From the NCBI GenBank assembly GCA_030618505.1, contig JAUXDF010000082.1, positions 1-9,994 of the forward strand: 9,994 bases of DNA, in the 5' to 3' direction. This DNA comes from Spongiibacteraceae bacterium (GTDB taxonomy: Bacteria; Pseudomonadota; Gammaproteobacteria; Pseudomonadales; PIVM01). The notes beneath the pieces are model-generated. The model was not told where the DNA came from and searched no databases. It was given only the letters and a program-made list of their open reading frames with translations. Shown here piece by piece: positions 1 through 5,990 of the stretch (the stretch's first letter is position 1; each line of letters starts with the position of its first letter). Position numbers and translations under genes: made by a program.

Positions 1-310
1 CGACAATTTGACGGCCTTGCGCCCGGTGCCCCTTTAAACCTGCAACCAAATTACCAGCCACCAGATCATTGCCGACGATACAAGTCTGAATAGTCCCTCC
101 TGTAGACAAACTGCCTTCGGGCCATAAGGTGAACTTAAGAATATTGTAAATATAAGCCGCTTTTAACCGAGCAAGGCGCTCTTCATGTGGGTGGGAATTG
201 CTAAAGGCAGACTGACAGAAAAGGAAAAGGCAGGCGAAAGCTAACAGCCCAAAAACATGCAATGTTTTATCAGTTCGTCCACCCCTCACGGTCAAGTATT
301 TAGCCGGCAT
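1..310 (-). CDS. YfiR-like (DUF4154) periplasmic protein, N-terminal part
   Basis: An open minus-strand frame from an ATG at 308-310 to the left edge of the window gives about 103 residues with no stop. It starts MPAKYLTVRGG, followed by a hydrophobic stretch (about residues 18-37) ending CQSAFS, a likely Sec signal peptide cleaved near AFS-NS. The mature start LKAAYIYNILKFTLWPEG followed by IQTCIVGNDLVAGNL matches the DUF4154/YfiR pattern (KAAYIYNFxxFxxWP, then CVxGxDP). In Pseudomonas, YfiR is a periplasmic repressor of the diguanylate cyclase YfiN; whether this protein does the same is inference, and no partner gene is visible. A GTG at codon 8 would give a more usual signal-peptide n-region, and neither start has a strong ribosome binding site. 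An in-frame TAA lies upstream. The C-terminal part is outside the window. Confidence 0.75.
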   Translation of the reverse strand, partial: MPAKYLTVRGGRTDKTLHVFGLLAFACLFLFCQSAFSNSHPHEERLARLKAAYIYNILKFTLWPEGSLSTGGTIQTCIVGNDLVAGNLVAGLKGHRAQGRQIV

Positions 311-346
311 CCAAGCAGAATCCAAGATTTTCGCATATAGCTGTTA

Positions 347-374
347 AGTATAGAGTAATTACCCGATCCTTCAA
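347..374 (-). promoter_or_regulatory. sigma-70-type promoter of the yfiR-like gene
   Basis: On the minus strand TTGAAG (369-374) is followed by a 16-bp spacer and TATACT (347-352), 4/6 and 5/6 matches to the -35 and -10 consensus. It lies just downstream of the minus-strand terminator at 387-411 and would start transcription about 30 nt before the yfiR-like ATG, so this gene appears to be a separate transcription unit. Confidence 0.55.
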
Positions 375-386
375 AAAATACGCGCC

Positions 387-411
387 AAAAAAAAACCGCC
401 ATATAGACGGG
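387..411 (-). terminator. rho-independent terminator, probably the ancestral groEL terminator
   Basis: Read on the minus strand, CCGTC-TATAT-GGCGG forms a 5-bp stem (one U-G wobble) followed by nine T residues (395-387). On the plus strand the same pair would be a C-A mismatch, so the structure works only for minus-strand transcripts. It now lies between the stranded groEL 3'-end copy and the yfiR-like gene. The inference is that it ended the groESL transcript before the island inserted. Confidence 0.65.
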
Positions 412-415
412 TTTA

Positions 416-471
416 TTTTGGAGGGGCTGGAACAGCACCCGAGAACTAATACTCGAACACAACCTCCAAAA
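416..471 (-). ncRNA. three-way-junction-like structured segment (putative 3'-UTR RNA element)
   Basis: A perfect 9-bp closing stem pairs 416-424 (TTTTGGAGG) with 463-471 (CCTCCAAAA). It encloses two hairpins: 426-429 with 433-436 (GCTG/CAGC, 3-nt loop) and 440-443 with 452-455 (CGAG/CTCG, 8-nt loop). On the minus strand the second hairpin gains two G-U pairs, consistent with function as a minus-strand RNA. It lies directly upstream of the terminator at 387-411 and directly downstream of the groEL 3'-end copy at 488-503. I do not recognise it as a named RNA family. It is too short for a tRNA. It could be a 3'-UTR stability element, a processed sRNA, or a DNA structure. Confidence 0.4.
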
Positions 472-487
472 AGGGAAAGTTAAGCGC

Positions 488-503
488 TACATCATGCCGC
501 CCA
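488..503. repeat. attL-like 16-bp direct repeat (copy of the groEL 3' end)
   Basis: TACATCATGCCGCCCA here is identical to 2922-2937, the last bases of groEL. On the minus strand this copy reads Gly-Gly-Met-Met followed by TAG, whereas the intact gene uses TAA. The two copies bracket the AT-rich segment with the integrase fragment and toxin-antitoxin genes, as expected for the core site of a site-specific integrant. Confidence 0.65.
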
Positions 504-556
504 CATAGGTATAACCACTTGTTTATATTGAAAATAATTTTTTGAAATCAAAAAAT

Positions 557-574
557 TACCCCACTATATACCCC
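557..574 (+). repeat. putative integrase arm-type site, copy 1
   Basis: TACCCCACTATATACCCC is one of three 18-bp repeats of the form TACCCCAC-N3-ATACCC(C/T). The other two are at 2712-2729 (inverted) and 2774-2791. This copy lies about 55 bp inside the left core repeat. Paired short repeats close to each att core are typical binding sites for the arm-binding domain of tyrosine integrases. Confidence 0.5.
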
Positions 575-621
575 ACCCTTGAAGCCGTTGGGTAGCCTAG
601 CCGACTTAAAAACAACCGCCC

Positions 622-1593
622 TTATTTTTTTCGGCCATCATAAACTTTCAGCTGTTGAAGCACTAGATCAAAAGTCTCTTTTATCATTTCAGCTGAAGGT
701 AGGTTTTTATCAACAACCATTGCCTGAAAGTCACCGTTATAAATACCTTCTAAATCAGGCCAAATAACATCGAATTCTGAAAATAATCTGACTTTTATTA
801 AAGGCTCGTATAGCCAAGGTGCTGTAGGAAAAGCATTTCGATCACAGGCAATAACTCGATCTATCATTTCATGAAAATCACCTGATTCAACAAAGTCTTT
901 GGTAAATTCATCTGTTAACAAAAAGTGAACATCATAAATATGGCGAATCTTACGTCTTAAGTTATCAATATAATCATCGCCATAAGAAGCCTTCACTAGC
1001 CCCATCAGTTTTTCGCAGATGGTTCTTGAAGTGCAAAGTACATTCATTTCAAAGGCTTCCAACTCAAACTGAGTAATAGCATCGCCTTGCTCAGTTTCAT
1101 TCAAAAAATCGGCCACATAACTGCTGATAGACATTTTCTTGTGAGGCTCTGGGTCAGCAAAAGCGTTTACTTCTAATAAAAGGCTATCGGTTATTTGCCC
1201 CTCAACCACAGAATCATCAATACGCGGATAAGCAAACCGCACTTTTCTGAAGTGCGAATTCTTTGACGTATCGGGTGATTCGATTTCATCAAAAATATCA
1301 GAAATAACCTTACTCGCTTTTTTAACTTTTCTTGCTGCCTGATTACCAGAAAGCCCTTCTGTTAATACCGCAATATCAATATCTTCCGAGAATCGAGCAA
1401 TAAGGTCATAAGCCTTGCTTAACGAAGTGCCGCCCTTAAAAACAATATCCTCACCGACATTCGAGAAAGCCAGCTCTTTTAAAGCCTTGGTAACCCAATA
1501 ATCTTTTTCAACATACGTTATTGGCAAGGATAAATGGTTAGCCGTTGCTCGTATCGCTTCTTCCAAAGCTTTTTCGTCTTCGTGAAGTTTCAT
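622..1593 (-). CDS. AbiEii/AbiGii-type nucleotidyltransferase toxin
   Basis: This 323-residue protein belongs to the DUF1814/AbiEii nucleotidyltransferase-like family, the toxin of AbiE-type (type IV) toxin-antitoxin and phage-abortive-infection systems. It carries the family signature FKGGTSLSK (residues 52-60), the acidic SEDIDIAV nucleotidyltransferase motif (69-76), the strand LLLEVNAF (138-145), RTICEKLMGLVKASY (190-204) and RHIYDVHFLL (217-226). The key acidic residues are present and the length is normal, so it looks intact. Known family members transfer nucleotides, in some cases to tRNA; the target here is unknown. It begins 9 bp after the antitoxin stop, with AAAGGCG as a plausible ribosome binding site, so the two genes should be one transcript. 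The operon is visibly AT-richer than groESL, consistent with horizontal acquisition. No clear terminator follows it. Confidence 0.88.
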   Translation of the reverse strand: MKLHEDEKALEEAIRATANHLSLPITYVEKDYWVTKALKELAFSNVGEDIVFKGGTSLSKAYDLIARFSEDIDIAVLTEGLSGNQAARKVKKASKVISDIFDEIESPDTSKNSHFRKVRFAYPRIDDSVVEGQITDSLLLEVNAFADPEPHKKMSISSYVADFLNETEQGDAITQFELEAFEMNVLCTSRTICEKLMGLVKASYGDDYIDNLRRKIRHIYDVHFLLTDEFTKDFVESGDFHEMIDRVIACDRNAFPTAPWLYEPLIKVRLFSEFDVIWPDLEGIYNGDFQAMVVDKNLPSAEMIKETFDLVLQQLKVYDGRKK

Positions 1594-1602
1594 TGAACGC
1601 CT

Positions 1603-2337
1603 TTATTTAGAGCTGATATGCCAGCTCTCCTGATTTTTGAGCGCAGCATGAGAGATAAAAACCTTATACTTCGATGTAGGGTTCAATGCCTGATGAATCG
1701 GTTCGCTGTAATAGCTCAAATACGTTTCCAAAAAAGCGCCTAACAAAGCCTTAGTTTTAGGCGTGTAAGCATCAATAGCGAGCTTTTCCATCTCATGAAT
1801 TTCAACCGTCTTGTATGCACTGATTTTTTCAGCCAACTTTTGAATAATTTCTTCTGAGCTTACATCTGGAATTCGATCAAGGCTTTTCAATACATCCAAA
1901 AACTGCAATATAAAAATATTGTTTTTCGTTACCTTTGTTCTCGCTGGAACTGTCGATATACGAAGACCAAAAACATCAATTTTTTCTCGCTTATTCTTTG
2001 AAGTCGCAATCGTCACCTCAGAAGGAACCTGAGTTGTTAATCCCCAACGATGATAAAGAGCTAAGCCCGTAACATAACCAACGGTTTTATCATTATCCTT
2101 CGTGAAGTATTTAATGATGTCAGAATCTTTTGGCGACATTGCACCAAAGCTTCCTTTCTCTGGCTTGTAATACAAACCCTTTTTCAATCTGATAACTTCA
2201 GCACTCTTAGCCTTACGACTTAATGCTTTAACCACAGCATCGCCATGCCCCGTATATTCAGGAATATCCTGATACGAAAACAACTGCCCAGATTTCATGT
2301 GAGAAATTTGGTAATCAATGGATTTGGCGGTATTCAT
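1603..2337 (-). CDS. AbiEi-type antitoxin / DUF6088-like winged-helix protein
   Basis: This 244-residue protein is encoded immediately upstream of the AbiEii toxin, in the usual antitoxin-first order. The N-terminal region (about 15-60) reads as a winged helix ending in IRLKKGLYYKP, typical of AbiEi and DUF6088 proteins. The middle, GYVTGLALYHRWGLTTQVPSEVTIAT (87-112), is the family pattern YxTGxxLxxxxGLTxQxP. AbiEi proteins repress their own promoter through the winged helix and neutralise the toxin without a stable complex; both roles are inferred here from family and position. The start at 2337 has a good ribosome binding site, GGAG about 8 nt upstream. The C-terminal 60 residues are lysine- and serine-rich with no recognised motif. 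Confidence 0.85.
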   Translation of the reverse strand: MNTAKSIDYQISHMKSGQLFSYQDIPEYTGHGDAVVKALSRKAKSAEVIRLKKGLYYKPEKGSFGAMSPKDSDIIKYFTKDNDKTVGYVTGLALYHRWGLTTQVPSEVTIATSKNKREKIDVFGLRISTVPARTKVTKNNIFILQFLDVLKSLDRIPDVSSEEIIQKLAEKISAYKTVEIHEMEKLAIDAYTPKTKALLGAFLETYLSYYSEPIHQALNPTSKYKVFISHAALKNQESWHISSK

Positions 2338-2355
2338 AATATTCTCCTAGATTAA

Positions 2356-2385
2356 ATATTAGCCGTTATTAGGCCTATATGTCTA
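2356..2385 (-). promoter_or_regulatory. probable promoter and operator of the toxin-antitoxin operon
   Basis: On the minus strand TAGACA (2380-2385, 5/6 match) is followed by an 18-bp spacer and TAATAT (2356-2361, 4/6), ending 18 bp before the antitoxin start codon. The spacer contains the palindrome TAGGCCTA (2370-2377), and on the plus strand TATTAGCC and TATTAGGCC are repeated two bases apart (2358-2375). A repeat inside a promoter is where an autorepressing antitoxin would be expected to bind. That function is inference. Confidence 0.4.
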
Positions 2386-2469
2386 GTTTTATTGAAAAGT
2401 TCATGACAAAATGAGAGATATTCACAGAAATATCAATAACTTAGAATACCCCATAGAGAAATGTAAATT

Positions 2470-2692
2470 CTAGCCACGGGTTCTTTTTTGTGCCTTTTCT
2501 TGATTTTGCTGCATTATGCGAGCTTCTTCAGCCATTTTTCGTGCTTGAGCCAATGAAATAGTGGGGTACTTTCCTAAGGCCATTTCTTGATGCTTATTGG
2601 CATACTTATAGCGTAAACGCCAAAGCTTGGAATTATTATTTTTTATCAATATAAACGACCCATTACCGTCAGATTTCTTGCGCTGTTAGCAT
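2470..2692 (-). pseudogene. remnant of a P4-type tyrosine integrase (DUF4102 arm-binding domain only)
   Basis: A minus-strand frame ending in TAG at 2470-2472 encodes KKSDGNGSFILIKNNNSKLW, then RLRYKYANKHQEMALGKYP, then TISLAQARKMAEEAR. This is the N-terminal arm-DNA-binding domain (DUF4102) of P4-type integrases, whose usual pattern is LSDGGGLYLxVxxxGSKxWxxxY...LGxYPxxSLAxAR. The normal beginning, MLTAQEI, is in another frame from an ATG at 2690-2692, and hits TGA where the two frames overlap in AAGAAATCT. About ten residues that normally link these parts are missing, suggesting a small deletion at that microhomology. After the DUF4102 domain the frame ends in QKRTRG-stop, and no catalytic domain (R...HxxR...Y) exists in the island. 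It lies beside the attR-like core and points inward, the usual placement of an island integrase. A free-standing small DUF4102 protein is a less likely alternative because of the frame break. Confidence 0.75.
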
Positions 2693-2711
2693 CACTTTTC
2701 CAACCATATTT

Positions 2712-2729
2712 GGGGTATCAAGTGGGGTA
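2712..2729 (-). repeat. putative integrase arm-type site, copy 2 (inverted)
   Basis: On the minus strand this reads TACCCCACTTGATACCCC, the second copy of the 18-bp motif, in the opposite orientation to copies 1 and 3. It lies about 20 bp upstream of the integrase-remnant ATG. Its outer half forms a perfect inverted pair with copy 3 (GGGGTATC against GATACCCC). An 8-bp inverted repeat, CGCAAAAA/TTTTTGCG, lies between copies 2 and 3. Confidence 0.5.
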
Positions 2730-2773
2730 CCATTTTTAAAAAATACGCAAAAATCAACATGCGTTTTTTGCGA

Positions 2774-2791
2774 TACCCCACCTTATACCCT
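2774..2791 (+). repeat. putative integrase arm-type site, copy 3
   Basis: TACCCCACCTTATACCCT is the third copy of the 18-bp motif, in the same orientation as copy 1 at 557-574 and differing from it mainly in the 3-bp centre and the last base. It lies about 130 bp inside the right core repeat. Confidence 0.5.
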
Positions 2792-2815
2792 AGATTTATT
2801 GCAACTCACTGGAAC

Positions 2816-2845
2816 ATAATGAAACAAACTGAATAGACGTGTCAA
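2816..2845 (-). promoter_or_regulatory. putative promoter of the integrase remnant
   Basis: On the minus strand a perfect TTGACA (2840-2845) is followed by an 18-bp spacer and CATTAT (2816-2821, 4/6). It begins right after the groEL-proximal terminator and reads through arm sites 3 and 2 into the integrase remnant. Integrase promoters overlapped by arm sites are commonly autorepressed. The -10 box is weak. Confidence 0.4.
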
Positions 2846-2847
2846 AC

Positions 2848-2882
2848 AAAAAAGCCCGTAACTCAAGGAGTTACGGGCTTTT
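2848..2882 (-). terminator. strong rho-independent terminator downstream of groEL
   Basis: A perfect 15-bp stem (2850-2864 with 2868-2882) with a 3-nt loop is followed on the minus strand by six T residues (2853-2848). It lies about 40 bp past the groEL stop codon and should end the groESL transcript. On the plus strand it has only four T residues and would be weaker. By the island model it lies inside the inserted DNA, so it replaces the older terminator at 387-411. Confidence 0.85.
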
Positions 2883-2920
2883 GAAACGCGATGAACGCGA
2901 GTGAATAAGCTACATGATCA

Positions 2921-4582
2921 TTACATCATGCCGCCCATTCCACCCATGCCGCCCATACCGCCCATGCCACCCATATCAGGCATGCCGCCGCCAGCAGCAC
3001 CGCCCTCGGCAGGCTTCTCAGCAACCATAACTTCGGTAGTGATCATCAGACCAGCTACCGAACCCGCGGCTTGCAGTGCAGTACGCACAACTTTGGCTGG
3101 ATCAAGAATACCCATCTCGATCATATCGCCATACTCACCGTTAGCAGCGTTGTAACCATAGTTACCTTCACCCTGTTTGATTTTGTCCAACACTACAGAA
3201 GCTTCATCTCCCGCGTTGGTTACGATCTGGCGCAAAGGACCTTCCATTGCACGCAGTGCAGCACTGATGCCGTGATTTTGATCTTCGTTGTTACCTTTCA
3301 TATCTGTAAGCGATGCAATAGCACGAATCAGTGCAACACCACCACCGGGTACGACGCCCTCTTCAACCGCAGCACGAGTTGCATGTAGAGCATCTTCAAC
3401 ACGGGCTTTCTTCTCTTTCATTTCCATTTCGGTTGCAGCACCGACCTTGATAACGGCAACGCCGCCAGCAAGTTTGGCAACTCGCTCCTGAAGTTTTTCA
3501 CGATCGTAATCAGAAGTGGTGTTTTCAACCTGTACACGGATCTCCTTAACACGCGATTCGATCTCAGCGTGATCACCAGCACCATCAACGATAGTACTGT
3601 TGTCTTTGTCCATGGTAATACGCTTGGCGCTACCCAGATGCTCAAGGGTAGTATTCTCAAGATCCAAACCAACTTCTTCAGAGATAACAGTACCGCCAGT
3701 CAAAGTAGCGATATCCTGCAGCATCGCCTTGCGACGATCACCAAAACCAGGTGCTTTACAAGCAGAAACCTTCACGATACCGCGCATATTGTTAACAACC
3801 AGAGTGGCCAACGCTTCGCCTTCAACATCTTCAGCAACAATCACCAGCGGACGACTGGCCTTGGCAACCTGCTCCAGCAAAGGCAACAACTCGCGAATGT
3901 TGGAGATTTTCTTATCAGCCAGCAGGATAAATGGATTTTCCTGCTCAACAGTCATGTTTTCGCTGTTGGTAATAAAATAAGGCGACAGGTAACCACGATC
4001 AAACTGCATACCTTCAACCACGTCCAGCTCGTTATCCAGCGCGGTGCCTTCTTCAACGGTGATAACACCTTCTTTACCGACTTTTTCCATCGCTTCAGCA
4101 ATGATGTTACCGATAGACTCATCGGTGTTAGCCGAGATAGTACCTACCTGAGCAATTGCCTTGTTATCGGCACAGGGAGCAGACATCGCTTCAATCTTTG
4201 CTACCGCCGCGGCAACGGCTTTGTCGATACCACGCTTAAGATCCATTGGGTTCATGCCTGCAGCAACAGACTTAAGGCCTTCGTTAACAATGCTTTGTGC
4301 CAATACGGTTGCAGTAGTCGTACCGTCACCTGCCAGATCAGAGGCTTGTGAAGCAACTTCCTTCACCATTTGTGCGCCCATGTTTTCAAAGCGATCTTCA
4401 AGCTCGATCTCTTTTGCCACAGAAACACCATCTTTGGTTACGGTTGGCGCACCAAAGGATTTCTCAAGAATGACATTACGACCCTTGGGGCCCAAAGTTG
4501 TTTTTACCGCGTCAGAGAGGATATTTACCCCAGCCAACATTTTTTGACGTGCGGAATCACCAAATAGTACGTCTTTAGCCAT
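2921..4582 (-). CDS. groEL: 60-kDa chaperonin GroEL
   Basis: The 553-residue protein is the large chaperonin subunit, which forms a double heptameric ring and folds cytosolic proteins in an ATP-dependent cycle with GroES. Hallmarks are the start MAKDVLFGDSARQKML, KTTLGPKGRNV (27-37), the ATP-binding GDGTTTATVLAQ (from about 85, with the catalytic Asp equivalent near 86), KAPGFGDRRKAML in the apical domain, and RVEDALHATRAAVEEGVVPGGG with the second ATPase Asp. The C-terminus is a full Gly-Gly-Met repeat tail. The gene lies 78 bp downstream of groES and shares its transcript. AAGGA about 10 nt before the ATG is a plausible ribosome binding site. Its last 16 bases form the right core repeat of the proposed island; the coding sequence is intact up to TAA. 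Confidence 0.99.
   Translation of the reverse strand: MAKDVLFGDSARQKMLAGVNILSDAVKTTLGPKGRNVILEKSFGAPTVTKDGVSVAKEIELEDRFENMGAQMVKEVASQASDLAGDGTTTATVLAQSIVNEGLKSVAAGMNPMDLKRGIDKAVAAAVAKIEAMSAPCADNKAIAQVGTISANTDESIGNIIAEAMEKVGKEGVITVEEGTALDNELDVVEGMQFDRGYLSPYFITNSENMTVEQENPFILLADKKISNIRELLPLLEQVAKASRPLVIVAEDVEGEALATLVVNNMRGIVKVSACKAPGFGDRRKAMLQDIATLTGGTVISEEVGLDLENTTLEHLGSAKRITMDKDNSTIVDGAGDHAEIESRVKEIRVQVENTTSDYDREKLQERVAKLAGGVAVIKVGAATEMEMKEKKARVEDALHATRAAVEEGVVPGGGVALIRAIASLTDMKGNNEDQNHGISAALRAMEGPLRQIVTNAGDEASVVLDKIKQGEGNYGYNAANGEYGDMIEMGILDPAKVVRTALQAAGSVAGLMITTEVMVAEKPAEGGAAGGGMPDMGGMGGMGGMGGMGGMM
2922..2937. repeat. attR-like 16-bp direct repeat (groEL 3' end)
   Basis: TACATCATGCCGCCCA here, covering the final Gly-Gly-Met-Met codons and part of the stop of groEL, is identical to 488-503. 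The segment from one copy to the other is 2434 bp. Flanking bases differ immediately outside the repeat on both sides, so the identity is sharply bounded. Confidence 0.65.
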
Positions 4583-4660
4583 TGTCTTCTGTTCCTTTCA
4601 AAAATTCAGTTAAAACTGTATCAATATTTGTTGTGCTGAAATCACGCTAAAGCAAAGTGC

Positions 4661-4951
4661 CTAGCTCTCCAACACACCATAAATTTCACTTTCGCGCATA
4701 ATAATCAGCTCGTCACCGTCAATCTTAACGGTATTACCTGAATACTGACCAAATAACACGGTATCACCGGCTTTAACGTTCAAAGCACGAATCTCTCCGC
4801 TATCGAGCAACGCACCTTGTCCTACAGCGACGATCTCACCCTGATTAGGCTTTTCCTGAGCGGAACCGGGCAGCACGATACCACCGGCGGATACCTGCTC
4901 TTCTTCCTTGCGTTTTACCAATACATTGTCGTAAAGCGGACGAATCTTCAT
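4661..4951 (-). CDS. groES: 10-kDa co-chaperonin GroES
   Basis: The 96-residue protein is the heptameric lid of the GroEL chamber. It begins MKIRPLYDNVLVKR. The mobile loop (about 16-32) carries the GroEL-binding IVL tripeptide at residues 25-27 (SAGGIVLPGSAQ). The conserved VKAGDTVLFGQYSG and a C-terminal ESEIYGVLE follow. The length is normal. GGAG lies about 10 nt upstream of the chosen ATG; an ATG five bases earlier is out of frame and stops after two codons. The gene is transcribed first in the groESL operon, from the heat-shock-type promoter at 5070-5097. Confidence 0.99.
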   Translation of the reverse strand: MKIRPLYDNVLVKRKEEEQVSAGGIVLPGSAQEKPNQGEIVAVGQGALLDSGEIRALNVKAGDTVLFGQYSGNTVKIDGDELIIMRESEIYGVLES

Positions 4952-5069
4952 TTCATCTATTCTCCAAAATCCAAATGATGTTTAACTTGAGCCAGTCGGA
5001 TCAAGTGGCGGTTTATTCTCAAGAGCCACAAGCGACTCCAAAAATGTAACTATCTTAACGTGACCGAGT

Positions 5070-5097
5070 AGATGGGGATGGGGGCAGGTAATTTCAA
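5070..5097 (-). promoter_or_regulatory. sigma-32 (RpoH) heat-shock promoter of groESL
   Basis: On the minus strand TTGAAA (5092-5097) is followed by a 14-bp spacer and CCCCATCT (5070-5077), matching the RpoH consensus CTTGAAA-N13/14-CCCCATNT closely. The start point would give a leader of roughly 110 nt before groES. An AT-rich 12-bp palindrome (5107-5118) lies just upstream of the -35. No CIRCE (HrcA) operator is seen, so regulation is probably by RpoH, as in E. coli. Confidence 0.85.
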
Positions 5098-5189
5098 TAC
5101 TTACAAAGAAAATTTTCTATTAAATTGAGCAAAATACACAATGACAGGGCCAAGAGCGGTAAATTATCCGTTAAAACATCGCATCAATA

Positions 5190-5711
5190 CTAATCTTCTC
5201 GTCGGAATTCGCCTTCGATGACCCGCTCTCCTTTTTCTCTTTTGCCTCTAATAGCCTGAGCTTCACTCTCAAAGATAGACCCACCGCCAACTGAATGCTC
5301 CTCATGATGCTGGTATTGAAAACCGCTACCCATGCCACCAGGCCCGGCCTGCATCGCTGCAAATTGACCGCTTTTTATCAATTTACGCGCCAACCAACTG
5401 CGACTGAAAGGCAACAAACAGCAAAACCCGATGGCATCAGTCACAAAACCCGGTGTTAATAACAACGCACCACCCACCGCCAGAAAGATCCCCTCCAGTA
5501 ACTCCTCCGCCGGAATCTGACCATTATTTAAGCGATCCTGAACACGCATCAGTGTTTTCAGACCCTGGCGTTTTAACATCGACACACCGATGACTGCGGT
5601 TAATGCCACCAGGCCGATGGTTTGCCAGGCGCCAATTACCTGTCCGACCTCAATTAGCAGCCACATTTCTAACATTGGCACGGTAAGAAACAGAAGAAAT
5701 AGTCCACGCAT
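5190..5711 (-). CDS. fxsA: FxsA family cytoplasmic-membrane protein
   Basis: From the ATG at 5711 the protein is 173 residues and begins MRGLFLLFLTVPMLEMWLLIEVG, the usual FxsA start. It has hydrophobic segments at about 2-20, 27-45 and 72-100 and the family core LLLTPGFVTDAIGFCCLLPFSR (83-104). The C-terminal tail is polar and ends in a charged EGEFRRED. E. coli FxsA suppresses F-plasmid exclusion of phage T7; its normal role is not well defined. The gene lies just upstream of groESL, close to the arrangement in E. coli. I chose MRGL rather than an ATG 28 codons earlier (5795) because the extension is not family-like, and AAGG lies 9 nt upstream of MRGL. Confidence 0.9.
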   Translation of the reverse strand: MRGLFLLFLTVPMLEMWLLIEVGQVIGAWQTIGLVALTAVIGVSMLKRQGLKTLMRVQDRLNNGQIPAEELLEGIFLAVGGALLLTPGFVTDAIGFCCLLPFSRSWLARKLIKSGQFAAMQAGPGGMGSGFQYQHHEEHSVGGGSIFESEAQAIRGKREKGERVIEGEFRRED

Positions 5712-5990
5712 GTAATTTTGCCTTAGGTTATAAAAGAGCTCAGGCTCGGTAGGGTATGCCCCGCGCACCATAGTAGCACTTAGTTTTAAGCACATTGGTG
5801 CGGAGGCCGCTTGTGCCCTGTTTTAGGTGCACCCTACCAAAACATTTATCAAATATTGTGCTGCATCAGTCAATTTTCAAGCCCTGTGCAGGAATTAGTA
5901 AAACCCGATAAATGCTGTAATAATGCGCGCCCTGAGCCCCCTGATCAACCCTGATTCTGGAAGCACTACTGCAATTTAAAGGCATAAATC

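Noticed and set aside
416..471. tRNA or tRNA fragment as the target site of the island
   Set aside because: The closing stem looks acceptor-like, but the unit is only 56 nt, lacks a TTCGA-type T-loop in the right place and a recognisable anticodon arm.
579..767. Small plus-strand ORF overlapping the toxin gene 3' end
   Set aside because: Most of it is antisense to the toxin, and no ribosome binding site or recognisable protein pattern is present.
2933..2985. Tandem repeat array or CRISPR-like repeats
   Set aside because: These are the codons of the GroEL Gly-Gly-Met tail; no spacers or conserved palindromic repeats exist in the window.
2901..3155. Plus-strand proline-rich frame over the groEL 3' end
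   Set aside because: Its Met-Pro-Pro repeats are simply the complement of the Gly-Gly-Met tail codons.
3569..4351. Long plus-strand open frame (260 codons) inside groEL
   Set aside because: It is antisense to a fully conserved groEL, has no family resemblance and no ribosome binding site; open antisense frames are common in groEL.
5712..5795. N-terminal extension of fxsA to an upstream ATG
   Set aside because: The extra 28 residues are not FxsA-like, while the MRGL start has a ribosome binding site and begins the first membrane segment.
5796..5990. Plus-strand promoter for the SDR gene
   Set aside because: AATAAT near 5922 resembles a -10 box, but no acceptable -35 sits at 16-18 bp; nothing else convincing is seen in this stretch.
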